DNA of 13,580 nucleotides from an uncultured Muribaculaceae bacterium (GTDB lineage: Bacteria > Bacteroidota > Bacteroidia > Bacteroidales > Muribaculaceae). The stretch spans positions 1 to 13,580 of the forward strand of contig CAJUMI010000070.1 in NCBI GenBank assembly GCA_910587545.1, written 5' to 3'. The first letter of the stretch is position 1; every line of letters begins with the position of its first letter. A program made the position numbers and the translations under genes. Positions 1 to 6,348 of this stretch are shown piece after piece. The notes beneath the pieces were generated by a model. The model saw only the letters and a list, made by a program, of their open reading frames with translations. It ran no database searches and was not told the origin of the DNA.

Positions 1-48
1 TTACTCTCCGAAAACTCACTTCTGTTAACAATCGTTTTTAAACAAGCT

Positions 49-651
49 CTAAAACTTGATAGCTCCGCCGATAAAACCTGTGTGGGTTATGTAGTTCGTA
101 TTGTCAGGCAGCCCCCAGTGATTGACCGGAGCACCTGAATACAGGCTGAAATTGGAGATTCCGTAACCTATGGTGAAAATAAAGCAGTCAACCTGAAAAT
201 TTATTCCCGACTTCACGTCCCATCGGTAATGCTGCGCGTTGCGGCTACCTCTTGAACCCGGCGACAGAACGATGCCCGGCTCCGTGAACAGGTAAAATCC
301 GCCATTCTGACTCTTCCAGTCGATCAGCCGTGGAGAACGAAACACTATCGCCGGATTGAATTTGAAACGTACTGCATAATCTGTGTCCGTGTCATAATAT
401 TCATTGTCGTTCAGATAGTCTTCAAGCTCCCAGATTTCGCCTGCGACACCGACGCCTATCCTGACACCGACATATTGTAGGGGGAAATAAGCCACACTTG
501 CATCCAATCCATATCCGTCATTGTTAAGGCCGACAACCAGCCCGCCTTCCCAATGGCATACGCCGTCATCGAGATTAAGAGTCTGAGCCTTGCCGCCGAC
601 AAAGCAAAGGACAAGGGCAGACAAGGCTATTATATTTCTGAAAGCAATCAT
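49..651 (-). CDS. Exported outer-membrane beta-barrel-like protein, hypothetical
   Basis: The 200-residue product opens with a clear signal peptide: Arg at 5, a hydrophobic stretch at about residues 7-20, then GGKAQ with likely cleavage after Gln23, the 'AQ' site frequent in Bacteroidota. The mature part is rich in Gly and aromatic residues in alternating, strand-like runs (GLVVGL, YVGVRIGVGV, GGFYLFTEPGIVL, FTIGYGI, HTGFIGGAIKF) and ends in Phe, as outer-membrane barrels usually do. The size suits an 8-10-strand barrel. I do not recognise a named family and assign no function. The gene starts 12 bases after the rlmH stop, so the two are probably co-transcribed. Localisation is inferred from composition and signal peptide only; a periplasmic beta-rich protein is the main alternative. 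Confidence 0.8.
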   Translation of the reverse strand: MIAFRNIIALSALVLCFVGGKAQTLNLDDGVCHWEGGLVVGLNNDGYGLDASVAYFPLQYVGVRIGVGVAGEIWELEDYLNDNEYYDTDTDYAVRFKFNPAIVFRSPRLIDWKSQNGGFYLFTEPGIVLSPGSRGSRNAQHYRWDVKSGINFQVDCFIFTIGYGISNFSLYSGAPVNHWGLPDNTNYITHTGFIGGAIKF

Positions 652-663
652 AATACTAATCTG

Positions 664-1137
664 TCAGTCATGATGATAAGGTTCTCCACGCAGTATGGTC
701 ATGGCGCGGTAAAGCTGCTCGACAAAGAACAGACGCACCATCTCGTGGGTCAGAGTCATGCGCGACAGGGAAATCTTGTCGTTGGCCCGGTCATAGACCT
801 GCTGAGAGAAACCGTAAGGTCCTCCGATCACAAACACCAGATTGCCGGGCAGCGACAGTGTGCGACGATCGATATATGACGCGAACTCCCGCGAGGTGAA
901 TTCCTTGCCTCTTTCGTCAAGCAGAATTACGAAATCGCGGGCATCGACCGACGATAGTATGACCGAGCCTTCGGCTTCCTTCTGACGCTGCCCGGTCATC
1001 GAACGCGTGGTCTTGACATCAGGAACGGTCAGGAGCTGAAACGGCACATAATGCACCAGTCGCTTCACATATTTCTCTACGGCCTGCACAAGAGGCGCGT
1101 CGGACATCTTGCCTACAGCGATAAGTTGTATTTTCAA
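664..1137 (-). CDS. rlmH: 23S rRNA (pseudouridine1915-N3)-methyltransferase RlmH
   Basis: RlmH is a SPOUT-class methyltransferase that uses S-adenosylmethionine to methylate pseudouridine 1915 in helix 69 of 23S rRNA, acting as a homodimer on assembled ribosomes. The 157-residue product has the family's usual length (about 155) and its landmarks: an N-terminus of the form MKIxLIAVGK, the central FVILLDERGKEFTSxEFA segment (about residues 69-86), the cofactor-binding loop FVIGGPYGFS (about 102-111), and the C-terminal knot region with LSLSRMTLTHEMVRLFFVEQLYRA and a closing PYHHD. The start codon is TTG at 1137-1135; no in-frame ATG lies between it and an upstream stop at 1167-1165, and the family N-terminus begins exactly here. 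A promoter lies at 1176-1206. The exported barrel-like gene follows 12 bases downstream. Confidence 0.96.
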   Translation of the reverse strand: MKIQLIAVGKMSDAPLVQAVEKYVKRLVHYVPFQLLTVPDVKTTRSMTGQRQKEAEGSVILSSVDARDFVILLDERGKEFTSREFASYIDRRTLSLPGNLVFVIGGPYGFSQQVYDRANDKISLSRMTLTHEMVRLFFVEQLYRAMTILRGEPYHHD

Positions 1138-1141
1138 AATC

Positions 1142-1173
1142 TTTGGACGATTGTTTGTTTTTGACTAATTTTG
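1142..1173 (+). promoter_or_regulatory. Bacteroidota-type promoter for nadC
   Basis: TTTG at 1142-1145 (-33 element), a 20-base spacer, and TAATTTTG at 1166-1173 (-7 element) match the housekeeping-sigma consensus of Bacteroidota. Transcription should begin near 1177-1180, giving nadC a leader of about 33 bases. The site interleaves with the opposing rlmH promoter. The match is seen directly; activity is inferred. Confidence 0.75.
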
Positions 1174-1175
1174 TG

Positions 1176-1206
1176 CAAAGCTACTAATTATTAGATGAAG
1201 TTCAAA
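1176..1206 (-). promoter_or_regulatory. Bacteroidota-type promoter for rlmH
   Basis: On the minus strand TTTG (1206-1203), a 19-base spacer and TAGCTTTG (1183-1176) match the -33/-7 consensus. The predicted start of transcription is near 1170-1172, about 34 bases before the rlmH TTG start codon. Its -7 box lies 2 bases from that of the nadC promoter on the other strand. Confidence 0.72.
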
Positions 1207-1211
1207 CAAAA

Positions 1212-2066
1212 ATGAAAACCAAAGACCAACTGATCGACGATCTGCTGACTCTCGCATTCGCGGAAGACGTTGGCGACGGCGACCACACGACACTGAGCAC
1301 AATACCTGAAGACGAAACCGGCCGGCAGCATCTTCTCGTCAAAGAAGAAGGAATACTGGCCGGAGTGGAAATCGCAAGAAAAGTGTTTGAGAAATTCGAT
1401 CCCACACTCTCGATGACCGTGATGATCAATGACGGGGCACACGTGAGGCCGGGCGACATTGCGTTTGTCGTCGAAGGCAAAGTGCGCTCGCTTCTGCAGA
1501 CCGAACGCATCATGCTCAACATCATGCAGCGCATGAGCGGCATAGCCACTCAGACCGCCCGCTATCAGCAGCGTCTCGAAGGGCTGAACACAAAGGTATT
1601 AGACACGCGCAAGACTACTCCAGGCATGCGTATGCTTGAGAAAGAAGCCGTGAAAATCGGAGGCGGCTGCAACCACCGCATAGGCCTTTTCGACATGATA
1701 CTGATCAAGGACAATCACGTCGACTTCGCCGGTGGCATCCGGCAGGCGATCGATGCGGCTAAAAAATACTGTGCCGACCGCCACAAAGATCTTAAAATCG
1801 AGATCGAGGTGCGCGATACCGACGAAATCAATCAGGCTCTCGAAGCCGGAGTCGACCGAATAATGCTTGACAACTTCTCACCGGAGCGCACACGCAAGGC
1901 TGTCGAACTGATCAGATCCGTCAACCCTTCTGTAGAGATTGAATCATCGGGCGGCATTACACTCGACACTCTGCGCCAATACGGCGAATGCGGCGTCGAC
2001 TTTATCTCGGTCGGCGCGCTCACCCACTCAGTCAAAGGCCTCGACATGAGTTTCAAGGCATGCTGA
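1212..2066 (+). CDS. nadC: Nicotinate-nucleotide pyrophosphorylase (carboxylating)
   Basis: NadC (quinolinate phosphoribosyltransferase) converts quinolinate and PRPP to nicotinate mononucleotide, CO2 and pyrophosphate, the step where de novo NAD synthesis meets the shared pathway. At 284 residues it has the family's length. The N-terminal domain carries EDVGDGDHT (about residues 18-26) and an RSLLQTERIMLNIMQRMSGIAT segment (about 92-113). The barrel domain carries TRKTTPGMR (about 132-140), KEAVKIGGGxNHR with the phosphate- and quinolinate-binding basic residues (about 144-156), LIKDNH (163-168), EVRD (199-202), DRIMLDN (215-221), and the ESSGGI and SVGALTHS motifs near the C-terminus. Start: ATG at 1212, about 33 bases behind a good promoter. 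The other NAD synthesis genes (nadA, nadB) are not next to it in this window. Confidence 0.97.
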   Translation: MKTKDQLIDDLLTLAFAEDVGDGDHTTLSTIPEDETGRQHLLVKEEGILAGVEIARKVFEKFDPTLSMTVMINDGAHVRPGDIAFVVEGKVRSLLQTERIMLNIMQRMSGIATQTARYQQRLEGLNTKVLDTRKTTPGMRMLEKEAVKIGGGCNHRIGLFDMILIKDNHVDFAGGIRQAIDAAKKYCADRHKDLKIEIEVRDTDEINQALEAGVDRIMLDNFSPERTRKAVELIRSVNPSVEIESSGGITLDTLRQYGECGVDFISVGALTHSVKGLDMSFKAC

Positions 2067-2097
2067 ACTGAGATCGCCCCACCTAAACAACAACTTC

Positions 2098-2150
2098 AAT
2101 ATCATCTTTCAAGCAGCTCGTCAACAGACAGTTGCCGGAAAGATGATATT
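2098..2150. terminator. 13-bp perfect inverted repeat between convergent genes, possible bidirectional terminator
   Basis: AATATCATCTTTC (2098-2110) is exactly inverted as GAAAGATGATATT (2138-2150). In the 27-base loop a second small stem, CAAC/GTTG (2122-2125 and 2131-2134), can form. The structure starts 32 bases after the nadC stop and contains the last codons and stop (2104-2102) of the opposing HAD gene. It could end or protect the 3' end of either transcript. It is AT-rich and lacks a long T-run on either side, so classical intrinsic termination is uncertain. The repeat is seen; the role is inferred. Confidence 0.45.
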
Positions 2151-2731
2151 ACTTTATCGGCCTTGTCGACAAGCGTGTCGGCAGCATTGGTAGTCGACAG
2201 GGCAATGACTTTCGCACCAGAGCGCCGGGCAGCCTCGAGACCCGAAAAAGAGTCCTCGAATACATAACAGTCGGCCGGATCGCAAGCAAGCCTGTCGGCC
2301 GCAAGCAGGTAGCCCTGCGGATCAGGTTTCGAGCGGGTGACCTGGCGATCGGTTATGACCACTTTGAAATAGTCAGCGAAACCGGGATGCTGATCAAAGA
2401 GTTTGTGCATCTTGTCTTCGTTGCTGCTCGTGACGATAGCACACGGTATGTGACGCGAACGCAATTCGTCGAGAAACGGGATCACGCCGTCGAACAGGAC
2501 ATAGCGCATCGAGCGCTCCTGCTCCTCAAGCATTGTAGTGATGCGGCTTCTGACATCAGGATCAGGGAAATAATCCATTATTTTTTTCAGCGTGCTACCT
2601 TTGATGGAGGCCGCAAAATCGGGTATACCGGTCGGAAACATCCTGTCGATGTTATCCCAGAATTCATAATAGACACCCTCGGAGTCAACCAACACACCGT
2701 CGAGGTCAAAAAGTGCAGCTTGCCGTGCCAT
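2102..2731 (-). CDS. HAD-superfamily hydrolase, beta-phosphoglucomutase/phosphatase-like
   Basis: A 209-residue haloacid dehalogenase-type enzyme with all four motifs. Motif I is LFDLDGVLVDSE, with the nucleophile Asp9 and acid/base Asp11. Motif II is IVTSSN (Thr101/Ser102). Motif III is the Lys in RSKPDP (Lys135). Motif IV is VFEDSFSGLEAA (Glu159, Asp160). The helical cap inserted after motif I (about residues 16-80) places it in subfamily I with beta-phosphoglucomutases and small-metabolite phosphatases; the KPDPxGYLLAA and EDSxSGxxAARxxG patterns are typical of that group. The substrate cannot be read from the sequence: a sugar phosphate or a phosphatase of damaged metabolites are both plausible. 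The gene stands alone, convergent with nadC. The ATG at 2731 sits directly before motif I. The last 16 codons form part of a 13-bp inverted repeat. Confidence 0.9.
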   Translation of the reverse strand: MARQAALFDLDGVLVDSEGVYYEFWDNIDRMFPTGIPDFAASIKGSTLKKIMDYFPDPDVRSRITTMLEEQERSMRYVLFDGVIPFLDELRSRHIPCAIVTSSNEDKMHKLFDQHPGFADYFKVVITDRQVTRSKPDPQGYLLAADRLACDPADCYVFEDSFSGLEAARRSGAKVIALSTTNAADTLVDKADKVISSFRQLSVDELLER

Positions 2732-2799
2732 AAATCTTATAAAAGTTAAAATTTCTGCAAAAATAATATAGAAGTACGGATTAGCTGTTATAAATACGT

Positions 2800-2807
2800 T
2801 AAATTTG
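2800..2807 (+). promoter_or_regulatory. Candidate -7 element for the MATE gene
   Basis: TAAATTTG at 2800-2807 matches the Bacteroidota TAnnTTTG element 17 bases before the MATE ATG, predicting a very short leader of about 13 bases. No TTTG is found 19-21 bases upstream, so the promoter is weak or needs an activator. The surrounding gap (2732-2824) is very AT-rich. The opposite strand carries TATTTTTG (2765-2758), a possible -7 box for the HAD gene, also without a -33 partner. Confidence 0.4.
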
Positions 2808-2824
2808 TAGTTAAAATAAATTAC

Positions 2825-4213
2825 ATGAGCGACAGTACGACATCAACAACTCCCAACATTCTTGGAACAGACCCTATTGGCAAATTGTTGCTCAAATATT
2901 CGCTTCCGGCTATCGTCGCGAGTCTCGCGACATCGCTGTACAACATTGTCGACAGTATTTTCATCGGCCGCGGAGTCGGGCCGATGGCCATATCAGGTCT
3001 GGCCATCACCTTTCCGCTGATGAACCTTGTGATCGGTTTCTGTACGCTCATCGCAGTAGGCGGCGCCACTATCAGTTCGATATTTCTCGGACAAAAAAAT
3101 ATAGCAAGAGCGACCGATGTCGTGAACAATGTCATGATACTCTGCGTGATCCATTCATTTGTTTTCGGCGGCCTCACCCTACTCTTTCTCGATCCCATAC
3201 TCTATTTCTTCGGCGCGACCGAAGACACTATACCCTACGCGCGCGAGTTCATGCGCGTCATATTGTACGGGACACCGATAAGCTATATTTTCATAGGGCT
3301 CAACAATCTGATGAGGGCTACAGGCTACCCCGAAAAAGCTATGGTATCGGCCCTGCTGTCGGTCGGTGTCAACGTCGTACTCGCGCCTATATTCATTTTC
3401 GTCTTTGACTGGGGAATCGCAGGTGCGGCGACCGCCACTATCTGCGGACAGTTCGTGGCGTTCATCTGGGTGTTCTCCCACTTCCTGTCGAAGAAAAGCT
3501 ACGTCCATTTCGAGCCGCGCGACCGCTATCTGTCGCCTCAGATTCTGAAACGGATATACTCTATCGGCCTGTCGCCGTTTCTGATGAACTGCTGTGCGTG
3601 TCTTGTCGTGGTCTTCCTCAACAAAGCCCTTCTGCACTCAGCCGGCGACATGGGCAACATAGCAGTCGGATCATACGGAATAATCAACCGCACAACGATG
3701 TTCTTCGTCATGATTGTCTTCGGCGTCACTCAAGGCATGCAGCCCATACTCGGCTTCAACTTCGGCGCGGGCAGATGGGACCGTGTCAAACAGACACTCA
3801 GCAAAGGTATATGGATCGGGGCACTGATCACCGCGATCGGCTGCGCGATGACCGAACTATTTCCCGATGTCATATCATCGATGTTCACAACCGACGACAA
3901 TATGATCAACATCGCGCGACACGGTTTCCGCATCTACTTCATCTGCTATCCCGTGGTCGGCGCCCAGATCGTCATACAGAACTACTTCCAGTCTATCGGC
4001 AAGCCCAAGCTGTCAATATTCCTGTCACTTACGCGCCAGCTGATCTTCCTGCTTCCGTTGCTATGGATACTTCCCGACTATTTCGGAGTGGAAGGAGTCT
4101 GGGCTAGTATGGCCGGCAGTGATATGCTCGCATTCATTCTCGCCATAGCGACGCTCGTCGTGACGACAAAACATTACAACAAAAGATTCATCAAACCAAT
4201 AGCAAATGCTTAA
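2825..4213 (+). CDS. MATE-family multidrug/toxin efflux transporter
   Basis: A 462-residue integral membrane protein with about 12 hydrophobic segments, the expected size and layout for the MATE (multidrug and toxic compound extrusion) family, which exports organic cations and other compounds in exchange for Na+ or H+. Family features in the N-terminal half are GTDPIGKLLLKYSLPAI (about residues 14-30), then LYNIVDSIFIGRGVGPMAISGLAI (about 39-62). A second, related half begins near residue 235 (ILKRIYSIGLSPFLMN) and includes QGMQPILGFNFGAG, the repeat typical of these transporters. It resembles the MepA-like branch; the substrate is unknown. The ATG at 2825 is supported by a -7 element 17 bases upstream. 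The 3' end overlaps the next gene by 8 bases, so the two are likely translated together. Confidence 0.94.
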   Translation: MSDSTTSTTPNILGTDPIGKLLLKYSLPAIVASLATSLYNIVDSIFIGRGVGPMAISGLAITFPLMNLVIGFCTLIAVGGATISSIFLGQKNIARATDVVNNVMILCVIHSFVFGGLTLLFLDPILYFFGATEDTIPYAREFMRVILYGTPISYIFIGLNNLMRATGYPEKAMVSALLSVGVNVVLAPIFIFVFDWGIAGAATATICGQFVAFIWVFSHFLSKKSYVHFEPRDRYLSPQILKRIYSIGLSPFLMNCCACLVVVFLNKALLHSAGDMGNIAVGSYGIINRTTMFFVMIVFGVTQGMQPILGFNFGAGRWDRVKQTLSKGIWIGALITAIGCAMTELFPDVISSMFTTDDNMINIARHGFRIYFICYPVVGAQIVIQNYFQSIGKPKLSIFLSLTRQLIFLLPLLWILPDYFGVEGVWASMAGSDMLAFILAIATLVVTTKHYNKRFIKPIANA

Positions 4214-5768
4214 AGAACTCAGTCTGCGCCTCGCTCCCGAAACCGCATACGACTCCCGGCGGCTCAGCACGAGAGTCTCAAAAGAACTTGCCGCGGACCC
4301 GCAGCGCATAAAACGCATCGACACCGTCAAGCGTTCGATCGACGCCCGTCAGCGTCAGGTGGCGGTCAATCTGACCCTCAGAGTCCATCTTGACGAAATC
4401 GACGACACTGCCGGACGCTTCGAGCCGGCAGTCTACCAAGATGTAGCCGATGCGCCTCAGGCAATAGTTGTCGGAGCGGGACCCGCCGGACTTTTTGCGG
4501 CGCTACGCCTTATCGAACTCGGTGTCAGACCTGTCGTTTTAGAGCGCGGCAAAGATGTCGAAAGCCGCCGCAAGGACATGGCTCTCATAAGCAAAGAACA
4601 GAAAATAAATCCCGAATCCAACTACTGTTTCGGCGAAGGTGGTGCCGGAGCCTATTCCGACGGAAAATTATATACCCGCAGCAAAAAACGCGGATCTGTC
4701 GACAAGGTGCTGCAGACATTTGTCACACACGGCGCCCAGCCTGATATCCTCGTCGACGCACATCCCCATATTGGCACAGACCGCCTGCCTGCTGTCATCA
4801 AAGCCATAAGAGAAACGATCATCAAGTCCGGAGGCGAAGTGCGTTTCGGGGCAAAGGTGACAGATCTGACTGTCGAAGGCAAAACCGTCACCGGTGTCAT
4901 GACATCGGACGGCTGCCTTTTTGACGGACCGGTGATCCTCGCCACAGGCCACTCAGCACGCGACGTCTACGAGATGCTTGACCGCAATGGCATAGCCATG
5001 ACGGCCAAAGGCATAGCCGTAGGAGTCAGGCTTGAGCACCCACAATCAGTCATCGACCGTATCCAGTACCATTCGAAAGAAGGCCGCGGAAAATATCTTC
5101 CGGCCGCCGAATACTCGATGCTCACACGAGTCGACGGACGCGCAGTCTACTCGTTCTGCATGTGTCCCGGCGGCTTCATCATTCCAGCAGCAAGCAGTGA
5201 AGGACAGCTTGTAGTCAACGGCATGTCTCCCTCGAACCGCGGCACTCGCTGGGCCAACTCCGGAATGGTCGTCGAACTGCTCCCTGAAGACTTGCCCGAA
5301 TACGATAAGTTCGGACCGTTGAAGATGATGCACTTTCAACTTGATGTAGAGAGACGTTTCCATGAGGCAGCAGAAGCCACACAGCACGCCCCGGCCCAGC
5401 GGATGACAGATTTTGTCGCAGGCCGCCTGTCTGACAGCCTGCCCCGGAGTTCATACGCGCCCGGGGTCATCAGTGCGCGCGTCGATCAGCTTTTGCCCAC
5501 CTTTGTAGCCGAACGGCTGCAGAAAGGCTTTGCCGAATTCGGACGGAAAGCCAGAGAATTTCTTTGCGACGAGGCGCTTGTCGTCGGAGACGAGACTCGC
5601 ACTTCGGCACCGGTCCAGATCATGCGAGACCGCGAGAATCTCCGGCACGTTGATTTTGCGGGACTGTATCCGTGCGGCGAAGGTGCCGGATATGCCGGAG
5701 GCATCGTTTCGGCGGCGATCGACGGCATACGGTGTGCCGAAGCCGTAGTCACTTACCTTGACGCATAA
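4206..5768 (+). CDS. FAD-dependent dehydrogenase/oxidoreductase, COG2509-like
   Basis: A 520-residue flavoprotein. Residues 1-80 form a basic alpha/beta leader region of the kind seen at the N-terminus of this group. Then comes the dinucleotide-binding fold AIVVGAGPAGLFAALRLIE (about 87-105) with an acidic end of the second strand in VVLERG. The characteristic segment NPESNYCFGEGGAGAYSDGK follows (about 137-156), with basic residues next to it (LYTRSKKRG). A second conserved region, GPVILATGHSARD (about 241-253), resembles the ATG motif of flavoprotein oxidoreductases. The C-terminus closes the FAD site with GLYPCGEGAGYAGGIVSAAIDG. The pattern matches the poorly characterised 'uncharacterised FAD-dependent dehydrogenase' family, whose substrate I do not know. 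The gene overlaps the MATE gene by 8 bases (ATG at 4206, MATE stop at 4211-4213) and overlaps the opposing pnuT gene by 20 bases at its 3' end. Confidence 0.92.
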   Translation: MLKELSLRLAPETAYDSRRLSTRVSKELAADPQRIKRIDTVKRSIDARQRQVAVNLTLRVHLDEIDDTAGRFEPAVYQDVADAPQAIVVGAGPAGLFAALRLIELGVRPVVLERGKDVESRRKDMALISKEQKINPESNYCFGEGGAGAYSDGKLYTRSKKRGSVDKVLQTFVTHGAQPDILVDAHPHIGTDRLPAVIKAIRETIIKSGGEVRFGAKVTDLTVEGKTVTGVMTSDGCLFDGPVILATGHSARDVYEMLDRNGIAMTAKGIAVGVRLEHPQSVIDRIQYHSKEGRGKYLPAAEYSMLTRVDGRAVYSFCMCPGGFIIPAASSEGQLVVNGMSPSNRGTRWANSGMVVELLPEDLPEYDKFGPLKMMHFQLDVERRFHEAAEATQHAPAQRMTDFVAGRLSDSLPRSSYAPGVISARVDQLLPTFVAERLQKGFAEFGRKAREFLCDEALVVGDETRTSAPVQIMRDRENLRHVDFAGLYPCGEGAGYAGGIVSAAIDGIRCAEAVVTYLDA

Positions 5769-6348
5769 GGCAGATCCACTTGCGATAGCCGAACAAGGCG
5801 ATCACCGTATAGACCGAATAGAGAACCGAATAGAAATAAATGCCTTTATAGAAGTAAAGGCCGACACACACGGCGTCGACAATAAACCATGCGATCCACT
5901 GCTCGGCATACTTTCGGGCAAGCATCCACATGGCGACTATGCTCAGCGCTGTGGTAAAGGCGTCCCAATAAGGGACATTGCTATTGGTGAAATGAACAAG
6001 TCCCCATGCGAGAAAAGCGAAGATCGCAGCGAGTGCGGCCACGGCTCCGATGTAGTATTTGCCGGGCATACGGGTGATCGGCAGCGGCTCACGCTTCTTG
6101 CGTTTCAGCCCAAATGTCCATACCACATAGCCGTAGACGGCTATTATCAGATAGTAGATGTTGATCGCGAAATCGGCATAGATGCCGGCGCGGAAATATA
6201 TAAACAGCGAGATCACAGGCATGATCACGCTCATCAGCCAGACCAGACGGTTGGCATGATACTCAAAATAGAGATATGCCAGCCCCACTCCGAGGCCGGC
6301 AATCTCCATTATTCTGTCAGGTGTGAAAAAATCGATAAGCTCTTGCAT
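5749..6348 (-). CDS. pnuT: PnuC-family permease, probable thiamine transporter PnuT
   Basis: A 199-residue membrane protein with about seven hydrophobic helices and the PnuC fold landmarks: NIYYLIIAVYGYVVW (about residues 63-77), the WIAWFIVDAVCVGLYFYKGIYFYSVLY region (about 152-178), and the C-terminal ALFGYRKW. PnuC proteins move vitamin precursors by facilitated diffusion followed by phosphorylation in the cytoplasm; individual members take nicotinamide riboside, riboflavin or thiamine. The substrate is inferred from context: the gene directly follows a TonB-dependent receptor controlled by a TPP riboswitch, an arrangement known in Bacteroidota for thiamine uptake (PnuT). Its ATG shares one base with the receptor's stop (TGATG at 6350-6346), indicating coupled translation. 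The usual third gene, a thiamine pyrophosphokinase, is absent here. An NMN/nicotinamide riboside role despite the nearby nadC is the less likely alternative. Confidence 0.88.
   Translation of the reverse strand: MQELIDFFTPDRIMEIAGLGVGLAYLYFEYHANRLVWLMSVIMPVISLFIYFRAGIYADFAINIYYLIIAVYGYVVWTFGLKRKKREPLPITRMPGKYYIGAVAALAAIFAFLAWGLVHFTNSNVPYWDAFTTALSIVAMWMLARKYAEQWIAWFIVDAVCVGLYFYKGIYFYSVLYSVYTVIALFGYRKWICLMRQGK

Noticed and set aside
1..48. Possible end of a neighbouring gene at the left edge
   Set aside because: Plus-strand stops exist at 26-28 and 39-41, but too little sequence is available to tell a gene tail from chance, and no minus-strand ATG is present.
2745..2815. Three GTTAAA repeats in the gap before the MATE gene
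   Set aside because: Irregular spacing in a very AT-rich stretch; expected by chance and not a convincing operator array.
3179..3637. Minus-strand open frame within the MATE gene
   Set aside because: Antisense to a well-supported transporter, with no conserved features or initiation context.
5812..5831. Direct repeat of ACCGAATAG
   Set aside because: It lies in pnuT coding sequence and reflects the repeated Tyr-Ser-Val peptide pattern, not a regulatory repeat.
5749..6348. Nicotinamide mononucleotide transporter linked to nadC
   Set aside because: Proximity to nadC is only about 4 kb with unrelated genes between, while a TPP riboswitch heads the permease's own operon.
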